DNA of 64,000 bases, taken from NCBI RefSeq assembly GCF_007992715.1, contig NZ_BKAU01000002.1, forward strand, positions 1-64,000, read 5' to 3'. This DNA is from Chitinophaga cymbidii. GTDB taxonomy: Bacteria > Bacteroidota > Bacteroidia > Chitinophagales > Chitinophagaceae. Both the position numbers and the translations under genes were made by a program. Under the pieces are notes generated by a model. It was not told the DNA's origin, searched no databases, and worked only from the letters and a program-made list of their open reading frames with translations. Of the stretch, positions 8,473 through 20,476 are shown piece by piece. Within the stretch, counting starts at the first letter, position 1; each line of letters opens with the position of its first letter.

Positions 8473-8868
8473 ATGTTTTTTGCCTCTGAATTTTTGACTG
8501 CTAACAACACTCCTTTCAGTTATTTCCCTATTGTTTTACAACTGATTGCGGCTTTGGGTTTTGTTGGCGTCACCATGATTGCCACCCACTTTTTAGGGCC
8601 AAAGCGTAAAACCAGCGACAAGCTGATCAACTTTGAAAGCGGTATCGAGCAAATGGGAAATGCCCGCCAGCCGGTCGCTATCAAGTATTTCCTCACCGCT
8701 ATTCTTTTTGTATTGTTCGATGTGGAGGTGATCTTCTTCTATCCCTATGCTGTTAATTTCAAGGAGTTGGGATGGAACGGGTTCCTCGCAATGCTTGCAT
8801 TTGTGGCATTTTTTATGGGGGGATTCTTCTATATCATCAAGAAGGGCGCCCTGAGATGGGAAGATTAA
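8473..8868 (+). CDS. nuoA: NADH-quinone oxidoreductase subunit A
   Basis: NuoA is a small three-helix membrane subunit of complex I near the quinone site. The 131-residue protein shows the family core KRKTSDKLINFESGIEQMG followed by KYFLTAILFVLFDVEVIFFYPYA, with the conserved acidic residues of the second helix. An upstream in-frame TTG (8419) falls inside the promoter, so ATG 8473 is taken as the start. It is first of fourteen nuo genes; nuoB follows after 72 bp. Confidence 0.95.
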   Translation: MFFASEFLTANNTPFSYFPIVLQLIAALGFVGVTMIATHFLGPKRKTSDKLINFESGIEQMGNARQPVAIKYFLTAILFVLFDVEVIFFYPYAVNFKELGWNGFLAMLAFVAFFMGGFFYIIKKGALRWED

Positions 8869-8898
8869 TAAGGAAAGTAACTAACTATTAATAAAACA

Positions 8899-8933
8899 CT
8901 TTTCCCGGTATGCCGGGAAGAGGATAAGGAGGG
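8899..8933 (+). promoter_or_regulatory. Hairpin plus strong Shine-Dalgarno before nuoB
   Basis: A 10-bp stem (8899-8908 with 8913-8922, TATG loop) is followed at once by AAGGAGGG (8926-8933), 7 bp before the nuoB ATG. A full anti-SD match is unusual in this phylum, where most genes lack one. Confidence 0.6.
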
Positions 8934-8940
8934 TTTAGAT

Positions 8941-9504
8941 ATGTCTCGTCCTGTTCAGTTTAACACTAAGGTCAAGATGGTTGAAATGCCGGAAGGATAT
9001 TCCGGTGAAGGTTTTTTTGCCACTTCTTTCGATAAAGTGATCGGTTTGGCCCGGAAAAACTCAATCTGGCCGTTGCCGTTCGCAACATCCTGCTGCGGTA
9101 TTGAATTCATGGCCACCATGGCCGCTCACTACGACCTTGCACGTTTCGGTTCCGAGCGTTTGGGCTTTACCCCGCGCCAGTGCGACCTGCTGATGGTCAT
9201 GGGCACCATCGCCAAAAAAATGGCGCCCGTGTTACGCCAGGTATACCTGCAGATGGCCGAGCCGCGCTGGGTGATCGCCGTAGGCGCCTGCGCCAGCAGC
9301 GGCGGTATCTTTGATACCTACTCCGTTTTGCAGGGAATAGACCAGGTAATACCGGTGGATGTGTATGTGCCCGGATGCCCGCCCCGTCCCGAAGCGATCC
9401 TGGACGGCGTGATGCGCGTACAGGACCTGGTTGGACAGGAAAGCCTGCGCCGCCGCCATTCGGAACGGTATAAAGACCTGATGAACTCCTACGGAATCCA
9501 ATAG
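8941..9504 (+). CDS. nuoB: NADH-quinone oxidoreductase subunit B
   Basis: NuoB carries the terminal [4Fe-4S] cluster N2, which passes electrons to the quinone. The 187-residue protein contains the tandem-Cys motif ATSCCGIEF, the GACASSGG motif and VPGCPPRP, supplying the four cluster Cys ligands. It sits at the junction between the peripheral and membrane arms. The start is supported by a strong Shine-Dalgarno at 7 bp. It is followed by nuoC after 19 bp. Confidence 0.98.
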   Translation: MSRPVQFNTKVKMVEMPEGYSGEGFFATSFDKVIGLARKNSIWPLPFATSCCGIEFMATMAAHYDLARFGSERLGFTPRQCDLLMVMGTIAKKMAPVLRQVYLQMAEPRWVIAVGACASSGGIFDTYSVLQGIDQVIPVDVYVPGCPPRPEAILDGVMRVQDLVGQESLRRRHSERYKDLMNSYGIQ

Positions 9505-9523
9505 AAACGATAATAGCTTATAC

Positions 9524-10039
9524 ATGTCTTTGACGAACGAGCACATAAAAAACAGGCTGGCAGAGAAGTTTGGCGATGTATTGACAGATTTTGAGGAATC
9601 CTTCGGCATGATGTCCTTTCACGCACCGAAAGATCTCAACCTCAAGGTCATGCAGTTCCTCTACGATGAAGAGGACCTCAGATTCCGCTTCCTGTCAGAC
9701 CTTACTGCTGTGCATTATCCCGACCGCAAAGGAGAGGAGCTGGCGGTAGTATACCACCTGCATAATTTCGTAGATAATGTGCGCCTGCGATTCAAGGTAT
9801 TTACAGACATCAACGACCCGAAAATATTCACGGCCACACAGATCTTCGCTACCGCGAACTGGATGGAACGTGAAACCTATGATTTCTTCGGGGTTGATTT
9901 TGTAGGCCACCCGAACCTGGTGCGCATCCTGAATGTGGATGAAATGGATTACTTCCCTATGCGCAAGGAATTTCCGCTGGAAGACCAGTCCCGCGTGGAC
10001 AAAGATGATGAAATGTTCGGCCGCGGAGGAAGTATCTGA
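9524..10039 (+). CDS. nuoC: NADH-quinone oxidoreductase subunit C
   Basis: NuoC is the 30-kDa-type peripheral subunit that packs against NuoB and NuoD. The 171-residue chain ends with the family signature WMERETYDFFGVDFVGHPNL and RKEFPLEDQ. It is encoded separately from nuoD, unlike the fused nuoCD of enterobacteria. nuoD starts 17 bp later. Confidence 0.97.
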   Translation: MSLTNEHIKNRLAEKFGDVLTDFEESFGMMSFHAPKDLNLKVMQFLYDEEDLRFRFLSDLTAVHYPDRKGEELAVVYHLHNFVDNVRLRFKVFTDINDPKIFTATQIFATANWMERETYDFFGVDFVGHPNLVRILNVDEMDYFPMRKEFPLEDQSRVDKDDEMFGRGGSI

Positions 10040-10056
10040 TCAGTTAAAAAATTACT

Positions 10057-11274
10057 ATGTCTGAGCATCAACATATTACACTGCCGGATGGCTCTATTGA
10101 GAAGCAGACCAGCACCCTCAACCTGGGACCCACGCACCCTGCTACGCACGGTGTGTTCCAGAACGTGATGGAAATGGACGGAGAGCGCATTGTATCTACT
10201 GTTCCCACCGTAGGGTACATTCACCGCGCATTTGAAAAGATCGCGGAACGCCGGCCGTATTACCAGATCACGCCGCTGACGGACCGCCTGAACTACTGTT
10301 CGGCGCCCATCAACAACATGGGCTGGCATATGACGGTGGAAAAGCTCCTGGGCATTCAGACGCCCAAGCGCGTGGACTATCTCCGCGTGATCATCATGGA
10401 GCTGGCGCGTATCACGGACCACCTGATCTGTAACTCCGTGATCGGGGTAGACAGCGGCGCGTTCACAGGCTTCCTGTACGTGATGCAATACCGTGAGCTG
10501 GTGTACGAGATCTATGAAGAGATCTGCGGCTCCCGCCTCACTACCAATATCGGCCGCGTAGGCGGTTTTGAAAGGAATTTCACGCCTGTTGCTTTCCAGA
10601 AGATCGAAAAGTTCCTGGCAGAGTATCCGGACGTGCTGAAAGAATTTGAAAACCTTTTCACCCGCAACCGCATCTTCATGGAGCGGACGCAGGGCGTTGG
10701 CGCCATCTCCGCGGAAAGAGCCATGAACTACGGCTTCACCGGTCCAAACCTGAGAGCCGCCGGCGTGGATTATGATGTGCGCGTAGCCAATCCGTACAGC
10801 TCCTATGAAGATTTTGAGTTCACCATTCCCGTAGGCACCACCGGCGACACGTACGACCGTTTCCTGGTGCGCAACGCGGAAATGTGGCAGAGCCTCAGCA
10901 TCATCCGCCAGGCGATGGAAAAAGTGAAGGCGCTGCCGGAAGATGTATATCATGCGGACGTGCCCGCTTATTACCTGCCGGATAAAGATGACGTATATAC
11001 GAAAATGGAAGCTCTCATCTATCACTTCAAGATCGTGATGGGCGAAACCGATATTTTACCGGGCGAGCTGTACCATCCCGTAGAAGGCGCGAACGGCGAA
11101 CTGGGTTTCTATCTCATCAGCGATGGAGGCCGTTCCCCGTACAGGCTGCACTTCCGCAGGCCCTGCTTCATTTATTACCAGGCCTATCCGGAACTGGTGC
11201 AGGGCGCCATGCTCAGCGACGCGATCATTTGCATGAGCTCGCTGAACCTGATCGCGGGAGAGCTGGATGCATAA
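10057..11274 (+). CDS. nuoD: NADH-quinone oxidoreductase subunit D
   Basis: NuoD is the 49-kDa-type subunit that forms the quinone-binding pocket with NuoB. The 405-residue protein shows LGPTHPATHGV near residue 23, including the conserved His loop of the quinone site, then YIHRAFEKIAE and the C-terminal DGGRSPYRLHFRRPCF motif. It is related to the large subunit of NiFe hydrogenases but lacks the Ni-binding Cys pairs, as expected. An 85-bp gap separates it from nuoE. Confidence 0.98.
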   Translation: MSEHQHITLPDGSIEKQTSTLNLGPTHPATHGVFQNVMEMDGERIVSTVPTVGYIHRAFEKIAERRPYYQITPLTDRLNYCSAPINNMGWHMTVEKLLGIQTPKRVDYLRVIIMELARITDHLICNSVIGVDSGAFTGFLYVMQYRELVYEIYEEICGSRLTTNIGRVGGFERNFTPVAFQKIEKFLAEYPDVLKEFENLFTRNRIFMERTQGVGAISAERAMNYGFTGPNLRAAGVDYDVRVANPYSSYEDFEFTIPVGTTGDTYDRFLVRNAEMWQSLSIIRQAMEKVKALPEDVYHADVPAYYLPDKDDVYTKMEALIYHFKIVMGETDILPGELYHPVEGANGELGFYLISDGGRSPYRLHFRRPCFIYYQAYPELVQGAMLSDAIICMSSLNLIAGELDA

Positions 11275-11359
11275 CGGAGATCCTTATACGAATATATCTG
11301 TGCGGCCGGCATAACACGCCGCTGGATATTTGAAGATTAACAATAAAGAAGTTTTATAA

Positions 11360-11854
11360 ATGGCCGTTCAATTTTCTGAAGAGAAGCTGAATAAAGTAAA
11401 AGAGATCATTGCGCGCTACCCGGAAGGGAAGCAGAAAAGCGCCCTGATTCCGGTGCTGCACCTGGCCCAGGAATCGTTCGGCGGCTGGCTGAGTGCGGAG
11501 ACGATGGATTATGTGGCTTCCCTGCTGCAGATAGATCCCATCGAAGTGTATGAAGTAGCGACCTTTTACTCCATGTACAACCTGAAGCCGGTGGGCAAGT
11601 ACCTTTTCGAGGTATGTCATACCGGTCCGTGTATGGTGAGTGGTTCGGATAACATCATCGAATATATTAAAGAAAGACTGGGCATCAATGTGGGTGAAAC
11701 CACGGCAGATGGCCTTTTTACTTTAAAGACAGTAGAGTGCCTCGGCGCCTGCGGATATGCCCCGATGATGCAGCTGGGCAAGTTCTATAAAGAACATCTG
11801 ACGAAAGCGAGGGTGGACGAGATCATTGCGGAGTGCAGGGCGAAAGCGAATTAA
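11360..11854 (+). CDS. nuoE: NADH-quinone oxidoreductase subunit E
   Basis: NuoE is the 24-kDa thioredoxin-like subunit holding the [2Fe-2S] cluster N1a. The four Cys ligands are visible as CHTGPC near residue 90 and ECLGACG near residue 130. It is 164 residues long, the usual size, and pairs with NuoF in the NADH-oxidising module. Its presence, with NuoF and NuoG, shows this is an NADH-linked complex I rather than the 11-subunit form. A long spacer follows. Confidence 0.97.
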   Translation: MAVQFSEEKLNKVKEIIARYPEGKQKSALIPVLHLAQESFGGWLSAETMDYVASLLQIDPIEVYEVATFYSMYNLKPVGKYLFEVCHTGPCMVSGSDNIIEYIKERLGINVGETTADGLFTLKTVECLGACGYAPMMQLGKFYKEHLTKARVDEIIAECRAKAN

Positions 11855-12085
11855 ACACTGCTGCGATGAAGACAAAGAAATGCATCGCGGCCCGCAAATA
11901 AATCGGCCGCTGGCCATACAGTTGTGGTGGGATGATGCAGTAACTAACATGGCAAGTGCATCCGGTATTTGTACAACAAAGAAAAAGCCGCTGAAGTGAG
12001 TGACACAACGGCGGCCGGCCAAAGCAACAAAAGCTGAAAAAACTATACCGCTCCCGCAAAGGAGCATGATATATAAAGCGAGACA
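11855..12085. other. 231-bp spacer inside the nuo operon
   Basis: This is the only long gap in an otherwise tightly packed operon. It contains a GCGGCC/GGCCGC inverted repeat (11887-11892 with 11105-type partner at 11905-11910) and a GCTCC/GGAGC hairpin (12050-12054 with 12061-12065) just before nuoF. No convincing coding sequence was found. Confidence 0.5.
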
Positions 12086-13453
<1,368 letters not shown>

Positions 13454-13518
13454 TAAAATAATTTTCACCCGGACAGGCCCGGACAGGCTTTTCCGGAGGA
13501 ATGCAAAGTTTTAGAACA

Positions 13519-14616
13519 ATGGCGGAAGAAAAGAAATTATTCAAGGTTACGATCGATAATATCCCCGTAGAGGTGGAGCCGGGCACTACGATCCTGAACG
13601 CTGCCCGCATGATCGGTGGCGATGTGGTGCCGCCCGCAATGTGCTACTATTCCAAGCTGCAGGGCAGCGGCGGTAAATGCCGTACCTGCCTCGTGAAAGT
13701 CAGCAAAGGCTCCGATGCCGACCCCCGGCCCATGCCCAAGCTGGTTGCCAGCTGCCGCACCACGGTGATGGACGGCATGGAAGTGGCCAACATCACCTCT
13801 CCCGAAGTGCTGGACGCCCGCAAAGGCGTGGTGGAATTCCTGCTGCTCAATCACCCGCTGGATTGTCCCGTGTGCGACCAGGCCGGTGAATGCGACCTGC
13901 AGGATCTCAGCTATGAGCACGGCGTATCCTCCACCCGCTACGAATTCAAAAGAAGGACTTTCGACAAAATCGATATAGGCGATCACATCAAGCTGCACAT
14001 GACGCGCTGCATCCTTTGCTACCGCTGCGTGTTCACGGCAGACCAGCTCACCAACAAACGCGAGCACGGCATACTCGGCCGCGGCGACGCTTCCGAGATC
14101 AGCACGTATATCAAAAACTCGCTGGACAATGATTTCATCGGCAACGTGATCGATGTTTGTCCCGTTGGTGCCCTCACAGACCGCACCGCGCGCTTCAAGA
14201 ACCGCGTATGGTTCCTCAAGCCCGTAGACGCGCATTGCACTTGCGATAAATGTTCCGGCAAAGCCGTGCTCTGGATGCGTGGCGACGAGATCTTCCGCGT
14301 AACCGCCCGGAAAGACAAATACGGCGAAGTGGAAGAATTTATCTGCGATACCTGCCGCTTTGAAAGAAAAGATGCGAAAGACTGGGTGATAGAAGGGCCG
14401 CGCAAGGTTTCCCGCCACAGCGTGATCTCACAAGGCCATTACGTAGGCACACGCAAACCGCAGGAAACCATCGCCCGTGTGATGGACGGCCGCGCGCCCA
14501 AGCTGCTGATGGACATCCACAGCGTGAGCGAGGTGAACATGCCTGCCGTAGATCTCAGCAAGATAGACGGCCCGGCGCATTCGAATGACTTTCCTAAAAA
14601 CAATGGTGCTCAATAA
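13519..14616 (+). CDS. nuoG: NADH-quinone oxidoreductase subunit G, short form
   Basis: NuoG carries several iron-sulfur clusters of the electron wire. This form is 365 residues, far shorter than the roughly 900 of enterobacterial NuoG. The N-terminal ferredoxin domain has the [2Fe-2S] Cys set (MCYYSKLQGSGGKCRTC), followed by the N5 motif HPLDCPVCDQAGEC and the N4 motif CILCYRC with CPVGAL. A further Cys group (CTCDKC and ICDTC) marks a remnant of the molybdopterin-oxidoreductase N-terminus; the rest of that domain is absent. ATG 13519 gives MAEEKKLFKVTIDN; an in-frame ATG at 13501, directly abutting GGAGGA, is an alternative. Confidence 0.93.
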   Translation: MAEEKKLFKVTIDNIPVEVEPGTTILNAARMIGGDVVPPAMCYYSKLQGSGGKCRTCLVKVSKGSDADPRPMPKLVASCRTTVMDGMEVANITSPEVLDARKGVVEFLLLNHPLDCPVCDQAGECDLQDLSYEHGVSSTRYEFKRRTFDKIDIGDHIKLHMTRCILCYRCVFTADQLTNKREHGILGRGDASEISTYIKNSLDNDFIGNVIDVCPVGALTDRTARFKNRVWFLKPVDAHCTCDKCSGKAVLWMRGDEIFRVTARKDKYGEVEEFICDTCRFERKDAKDWVIEGPRKVSRHSVISQGHYVGTRKPQETIARVMDGRAPKLLMDIHSVSEVNMPAVDLSKIDGPAHSNDFPKNNGAQ

Positions 14617-14624
14617 CGCGAGAT

Positions 14625-15674
14625 ATGAACGTACACTTATTAGCAATAGACTGGTTTTTTGTAATCGAAAAGATACTGCTCATATCAGCGGTGCTGGCCG
14701 TTTCACTGGTCATCGCGATGTATTCCACCTGGGGCGAGCGTAAAGTGGCCGCCTGGATCCAGGACCGCCGCGGTCCCAACCGCGCAGGCCCCTTCGGCCT
14801 GCTGCAACCGCTGGCGGACGGCGGCAAGCTCTTCTTCAAGGAAGAGATCATCCCCGCCACGGCCAACAAATTCCTCTTCGTGCTCGGCCCTTCCATGGCC
14901 ATGCTCACAGCCTGCCTCACCAGCGCCGTGATCCCCTGGGGCGATGTGCTGAACATCGGCGGTAAAGACATCAGCCTCCAGATCGCGGACGTGAACATCG
15001 GCGTACTGTGGATCATGGCCGTTGTAGGCATGGGCGTGTACGGCATCATGATCGGCGGATGGGCTTCCAACAACAAATTCTCGCTGATGGCCGCCTGCCG
15101 CGGTGCATCACAGGTGATATCTTACGAACTGCCGATGGGACTTTCCCTCATCGCGCTGTTCATGCTGAGCGGCTCACTTAGCCTGAAAGACATCGTGGAG
15201 CAGCAGCGGGAGGGACTGTGGTACGTGGTATTGCAGCCGATAGGATTCCTCATCTTCCTGATCTGCGCCTTCGCGGAATGTAACCGTACCCCGTTCGACC
15301 TTCCCGAAGCGGAGAACGAGCTGAACGGCGGTTACCACCTGGAATACTCTTCCATGAAGCTCGGCTTCTACCTCTTCGCGGAATACATCAACATGTTCAT
15401 CAGCTCCGCGCTGATGGCCACGCTGTATTTCGGCGGGTACAGCTTCCCGTATATGGACAGCCTGGGGCTTAGTCCCAACCTGGTGACCATCCTCGGCATC
15501 TGTGCATTATTCCTGAAAACATTCGCTTTCATCTTCTTCTTCATGTGGGTACGGTGGACGCTGCCGCGTTTCCGTTACGACCAGCTGATGAAGCTCGGAT
15601 GGAAAGTATTGATACCCCTGGCATTGCTGAACATGCTCATCACCGGAGCAGTGGTATTGTACCGCCAGGGCTGA
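14625..15674 (+). CDS. nuoH: NADH-quinone oxidoreductase subunit H
   Basis: NuoH is the membrane subunit that forms the quinone entry channel and links the peripheral arm to the proton pump. The 349-residue polytopic protein has about eight helices. The conserved loop ERKVAAWIQDRRGPNRAGP lies near residue 38, and the acidic motif AECNRTPFDLPEAENEL near residue 217. It begins 8 bp after nuoG. Confidence 0.98.
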   Translation: MNVHLLAIDWFFVIEKILLISAVLAVSLVIAMYSTWGERKVAAWIQDRRGPNRAGPFGLLQPLADGGKLFFKEEIIPATANKFLFVLGPSMAMLTACLTSAVIPWGDVLNIGGKDISLQIADVNIGVLWIMAVVGMGVYGIMIGGWASNNKFSLMAACRGASQVISYELPMGLSLIALFMLSGSLSLKDIVEQQREGLWYVVLQPIGFLIFLICAFAECNRTPFDLPEAENELNGGYHLEYSSMKLGFYLFAEYINMFISSALMATLYFGGYSFPYMDSLGLSPNLVTILGICALFLKTFAFIFFFMWVRWTLPRFRYDQLMKLGWKVLIPLALLNMLITGAVVLYRQG

Positions 15675-15702
15675 TTGTAAAACGAACGAAACTTATTTAT
15701 AT

Positions 15703-16227
15703 ATGCAGACATTAACGAACAGGGCGCAGCAGGTAGACAGGAGGCCCATGACATTCTGGGAGAAGCTGTACCTGCCCGCCATTGCAAAAGGCATGGGCAT
15801 CACCCTTTCGCATATATTCTCAAAGAAGGCAACGGTCAATTACCCGGAAGAAACACGCCCCTTCAGCCCGGTGTTCCGCGGCCTGCACGTGCTGAACCGG
15901 GATGAGGAAGGACGCGAGCGCTGCACCGCCTGCGGACTGTGCGCCGTGGCTTGTCCAGCCGAAGCCATTACGATGGAAGCGGCGGAACGCAAGGAAGGAG
16001 AGGAGCACCTGTACCGCGAAGAGAAGTACGCCGCGCGTTACGAGATCAACATGCTGCGCTGCATTTTCTGTGGTTTCTGTGAAGAAGCCTGCCCGAAACA
16101 GGCGATCTATATGACGGAAACCTTTGCCCCGGCCAATTACCAGCGTAAAGGATTCATTTATGGAAAAGATGATCTGCTGATCCCTGATCCCAAGCATCCG
16201 GTAACTGTAAACAAGAAAGAACAATAG
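15703..16227 (+). CDS. nuoI: NADH-quinone oxidoreductase subunit I
   Basis: NuoI carries [4Fe-4S] clusters N6a and N6b, relaying electrons to NuoB. The 174-residue protein has two ferredoxin motifs, CTACGLCAVACP near residue 74 and CIFCGFCEEACP near residue 120. Both have full CxxCxxCxxxCP spacing. It lies 28 bp after nuoH and 6 bp before nuoJ. Confidence 0.98.
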   Translation: MQTLTNRAQQVDRRPMTFWEKLYLPAIAKGMGITLSHIFSKKATVNYPEETRPFSPVFRGLHVLNRDEEGRERCTACGLCAVACPAEAITMEAAERKEGEEHLYREEKYAARYEINMLRCIFCGFCEEACPKQAIYMTETFAPANYQRKGFIYGKDDLLIPDPKHPVTVNKKEQ

Positions 16228-16233
16228 ACAGCA

Positions 16234-16737
16234 ATGGGAACAATGAGTACTGAACTAATGATCTTCATCCTGCTTTCGGCGATCGCCATTGCTTCCGCAC
16301 TGGGCGTGATCCTGAGCAAGAATCCCGTCAACAGCGTATTGAACATGATCATCTGCTTTGTGGCCATCGCCGGGCATTACATCATGCTGAATGCGCAATT
16401 CCTGTTTGTGGTACACCTCATCGTATACACCGGCGCTATCATGGTGCTGTTCCTGTTCGTGCTGATGATGATGAACCTGAATGCGGACATTGAGCCGCAG
16501 AAACGCAACTGGCTGAAATATGCCGGCGCTATCAGCGGCGGCGCGCTGTTGCTGGTACTGGTAGGCGCCCTGCGCGAAGCAAGCCTGCCCGCTGTACAGG
16601 CCGGCTCCGCTACGGACATCGGGCTGATCGCCAACCTGGGTAAAACATTGTTCACCAGTTATGTAGTGCCGTTCGAGCTGAGCAGCGTGCTGTTCCTCAG
16701 TGCCATGGTAGGTGCGGTTGTCATTGGTAAAAAATAA
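16234..16737 (+). CDS. nuoJ: NADH-quinone oxidoreductase subunit J
   Basis: NuoJ is a five-helix membrane subunit whose third helix lies in the proton-transfer axis. The 167-residue chain begins with helix [16 protein letters not shown] and contains the family segment [21 protein letters not shown] near residue 66. nuoK starts 10 bp downstream. Confidence 0.96.
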   Translation: MGTMSTELMIFILLSAIAIASALGVILSKNPVNSVLNMIICFVAIAGHYIMLNAQFLFVVHLIVYTGAIMVLFLFVLMMMNLNADIEPQKRNWLKYAGAISGGALLLVLVGALREASLPAVQAGSATDIGLIANLGKTLFTSYVVPFELSSVLFLSAMVGAVVIGKK

Positions 16738-16747
16738 AATCATTTTC

Positions 16748-17065
16748 ATGCCGGTTCAATATTACATTTTCTTGAGTATCGCCCTTTTCTGCATAGGCGT
16801 CATGGGCGTGTTGATGCGCAGGAACGCGATCATCATCTTCATGTGCATAGAGCTGATGCTGAATGCTGTGAACCTTCTGCTGGTAGCCTTTTCCAAAATG
16901 TGGGTGGATGCCGGCCGGATCGATGCGGACGCCGCGCAGCTCTTCGTGTTCTTTGTAATGGTCGTGGCCGCGGCGGAAGTGTCTGTAGGGCTCGCCATCA
17001 TCGTGATGATGTACCGCAACACCCATTCGGTGGATATCAATATTCTCAGCAGGCTGAAAAACTAA
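16748..17065 (+). CDS. nuoK: NADH-quinone oxidoreductase subunit K
   Basis: NuoK is a three-helix, MrpC-like proton-translocating subunit. The 105-residue protein contains the conserved glutamate in helix 2 ([15 protein letters not shown]) and the second glutamate in helix 3 ([17 protein letters not shown]). The ATG at 16748 is chosen because it gives the standard N-terminus; the frame is open further upstream into nuoJ. Confidence 0.97.
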   Translation: MPVQYYIFLSIALFCIGVMGVLMRRNAIIIFMCIELMLNAVNLLLVAFSKMWVDAGRIDADAAQLFVFFVMVVAAAEVSVGLAIIVMMYRNTHSVDINILSRLKN

Positions 17066-17089
17066 GGATTTAAAAAATAGTATAGATCG

Positions 17090-18976
<1,887 letters not shown>

Positions 18977-19000
18977 TCGATAGCGGATTAAGATAAAGAT

Positions 19001-20446
19001 ATGTTGACAGTATTACTCATATTGATTCCCCTGATAACGGGCCTGATCACGTTCGGGCTGAAAGGCGCCGGAGCGAAAGCGCTGAGCCTGTTGTCGTCTT
19101 TTGCCACGCTGGTGATCGCGGTAATTGCCTGGCAGCAGGCAGCTACGGCACCGGAAACATTGCAGTTCGTTGCTGAATGGATTCCCCAGCTGGGCAGTCA
19201 ATTTAATGTAGGATTGGATGGAATGGGCGCCATGTTATGCCTGCTCACCGCCGTTTCTTTTCCGCTGATCTTCATCACCGTGTACGGCAGGGAGTACGAC
19301 CGTCCCGGTGCTTTTTACGGCCTCCTGCTGTTGTCGCAGGCCGGGCTGATCGGTGTGTTCACCGCTTATGACGCGCTGCTGTTCTACGTATTCTGGGAAC
19401 TGGCGCTGATACCCGTATACTTCCTTTGCTCCATGTGGGGCGGAGAAAGGGCCATCCCCGTTACTTTCAAATTCTTTGTATACACCTTCGCCGGTTCACT
19501 GCTGATGCTCACCGGTATTATTTATATCTACACCCAAACACCGGAGCATTCCTTCAGCTGGACCGCCTTCACGGCTTTGCAGCCCGGTTCCACGGAGCAA
19601 TCCTGGCTCTTCTGGCTGTTCTTCGTGGCCTTCGCCATCAAGATGCCCGTGTTTCCTTTCCATACCTGGCAACCGGACACCTATGAGCAGTCGCCCACGC
19701 CCGTTACAATGGTGCTGAGCGGCATCATGGTGAAGATGGGCCTGTTCGGCGTCATCCGCTGGCTGCTGCCCGTACTGCCGCAGGGCGTTTACATATGGCA
19801 GGAAGCCGCGATCGTTTTAAGCGTCATCGGCATCATCTACGCTTCCTGCATCGCTATTGTGCAGACCGACCTGAAACGCCTGATCGCTTATTCCTCCATC
19901 GCGCACATCGGCCTGATGAGCGCCGCCATCTTTGCGAACAACGAGCAGAGCATGCAGGGGGTACAGGTGCAGATGTTCAACCACGGTATTAATATTATCG
20001 GTTTGTGGATGATCGTGGAAGTGATACAGAACAGGCTGAACATTAAGAATATGCAGGAAATGGGCGGCATTGCCACCCATGCGCCGAAACTCGCCATCGC
20101 CCTCGTGATCGTTAGCCTCGCCAATATCGCGCTGCCGCTGACCAACGGCTTCATCGGGGAGTTCCTCATGTTTAGCGGACTGTTCCAGTACAATGCCTGG
20201 TTCGCCGCCATCGCCGCTGTAGCCATCATCCTGGCCGCCGTGTACATGCTGAACATGCTGCAGAAAGTGATCTTCGGCGAAGCCAATGCGCTGACCTCCA
20301 CCACGGCCGACCTGAAAACAGGAGAGCTGCTGGCTATCAGCGTGGTGATCGTGATCATTTTTGTTTTGGGCGTATATCCGAAACCGTTATTGGAGCTGGT
20401 GGACAGCACAACGGCGATGGTGAATGCCGCCGCATGGGTGAAATAA
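19001..20446 (+). CDS. nuoM: NADH-quinone oxidoreductase subunit M
   Basis: NuoM is the middle antiporter-like pump subunit. The 481-residue protein has the helix-5 glutamate motif YVFWELALIPVYFLCSMWGG and the helix-7/8 segment AIKMPVFPFHTWQPDTYEQSPTPVTMVLSGIMVKMG, with a Lys and Pro break typical of this family. It follows nuoL by 24 bp. Confidence 0.98.
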   Translation: MLTVLLILIPLITGLITFGLKGAGAKALSLLSSFATLVIAVIAWQQAATAPETLQFVAEWIPQLGSQFNVGLDGMGAMLCLLTAVSFPLIFITVYGREYDRPGAFYGLLLLSQAGLIGVFTAYDALLFYVFWELALIPVYFLCSMWGGERAIPVTFKFFVYTFAGSLLMLTGIIYIYTQTPEHSFSWTAFTALQPGSTEQSWLFWLFFVAFAIKMPVFPFHTWQPDTYEQSPTPVTMVLSGIMVKMGLFGVIRWLLPVLPQGVYIWQEAAIVLSVIGIIYASCIAIVQTDLKRLIAYSSIAHIGLMSAAIFANNEQSMQGVQVQMFNHGINIIGLWMIVEVIQNRLNIKNMQEMGGIATHAPKLAIALVIVSLANIALPLTNGFIGEFLMFSGLFQYNAWFAAIAAVAIILAAVYMLNMLQKVIFGEANALTSTTADLKTGELLAISVVIVIIFVLGVYPKPLLELVDSTTAMVNAAAWVK

Positions 20447-20476
20447 TTTAAAATAGAGATTCTGTAACGCTAAGAT

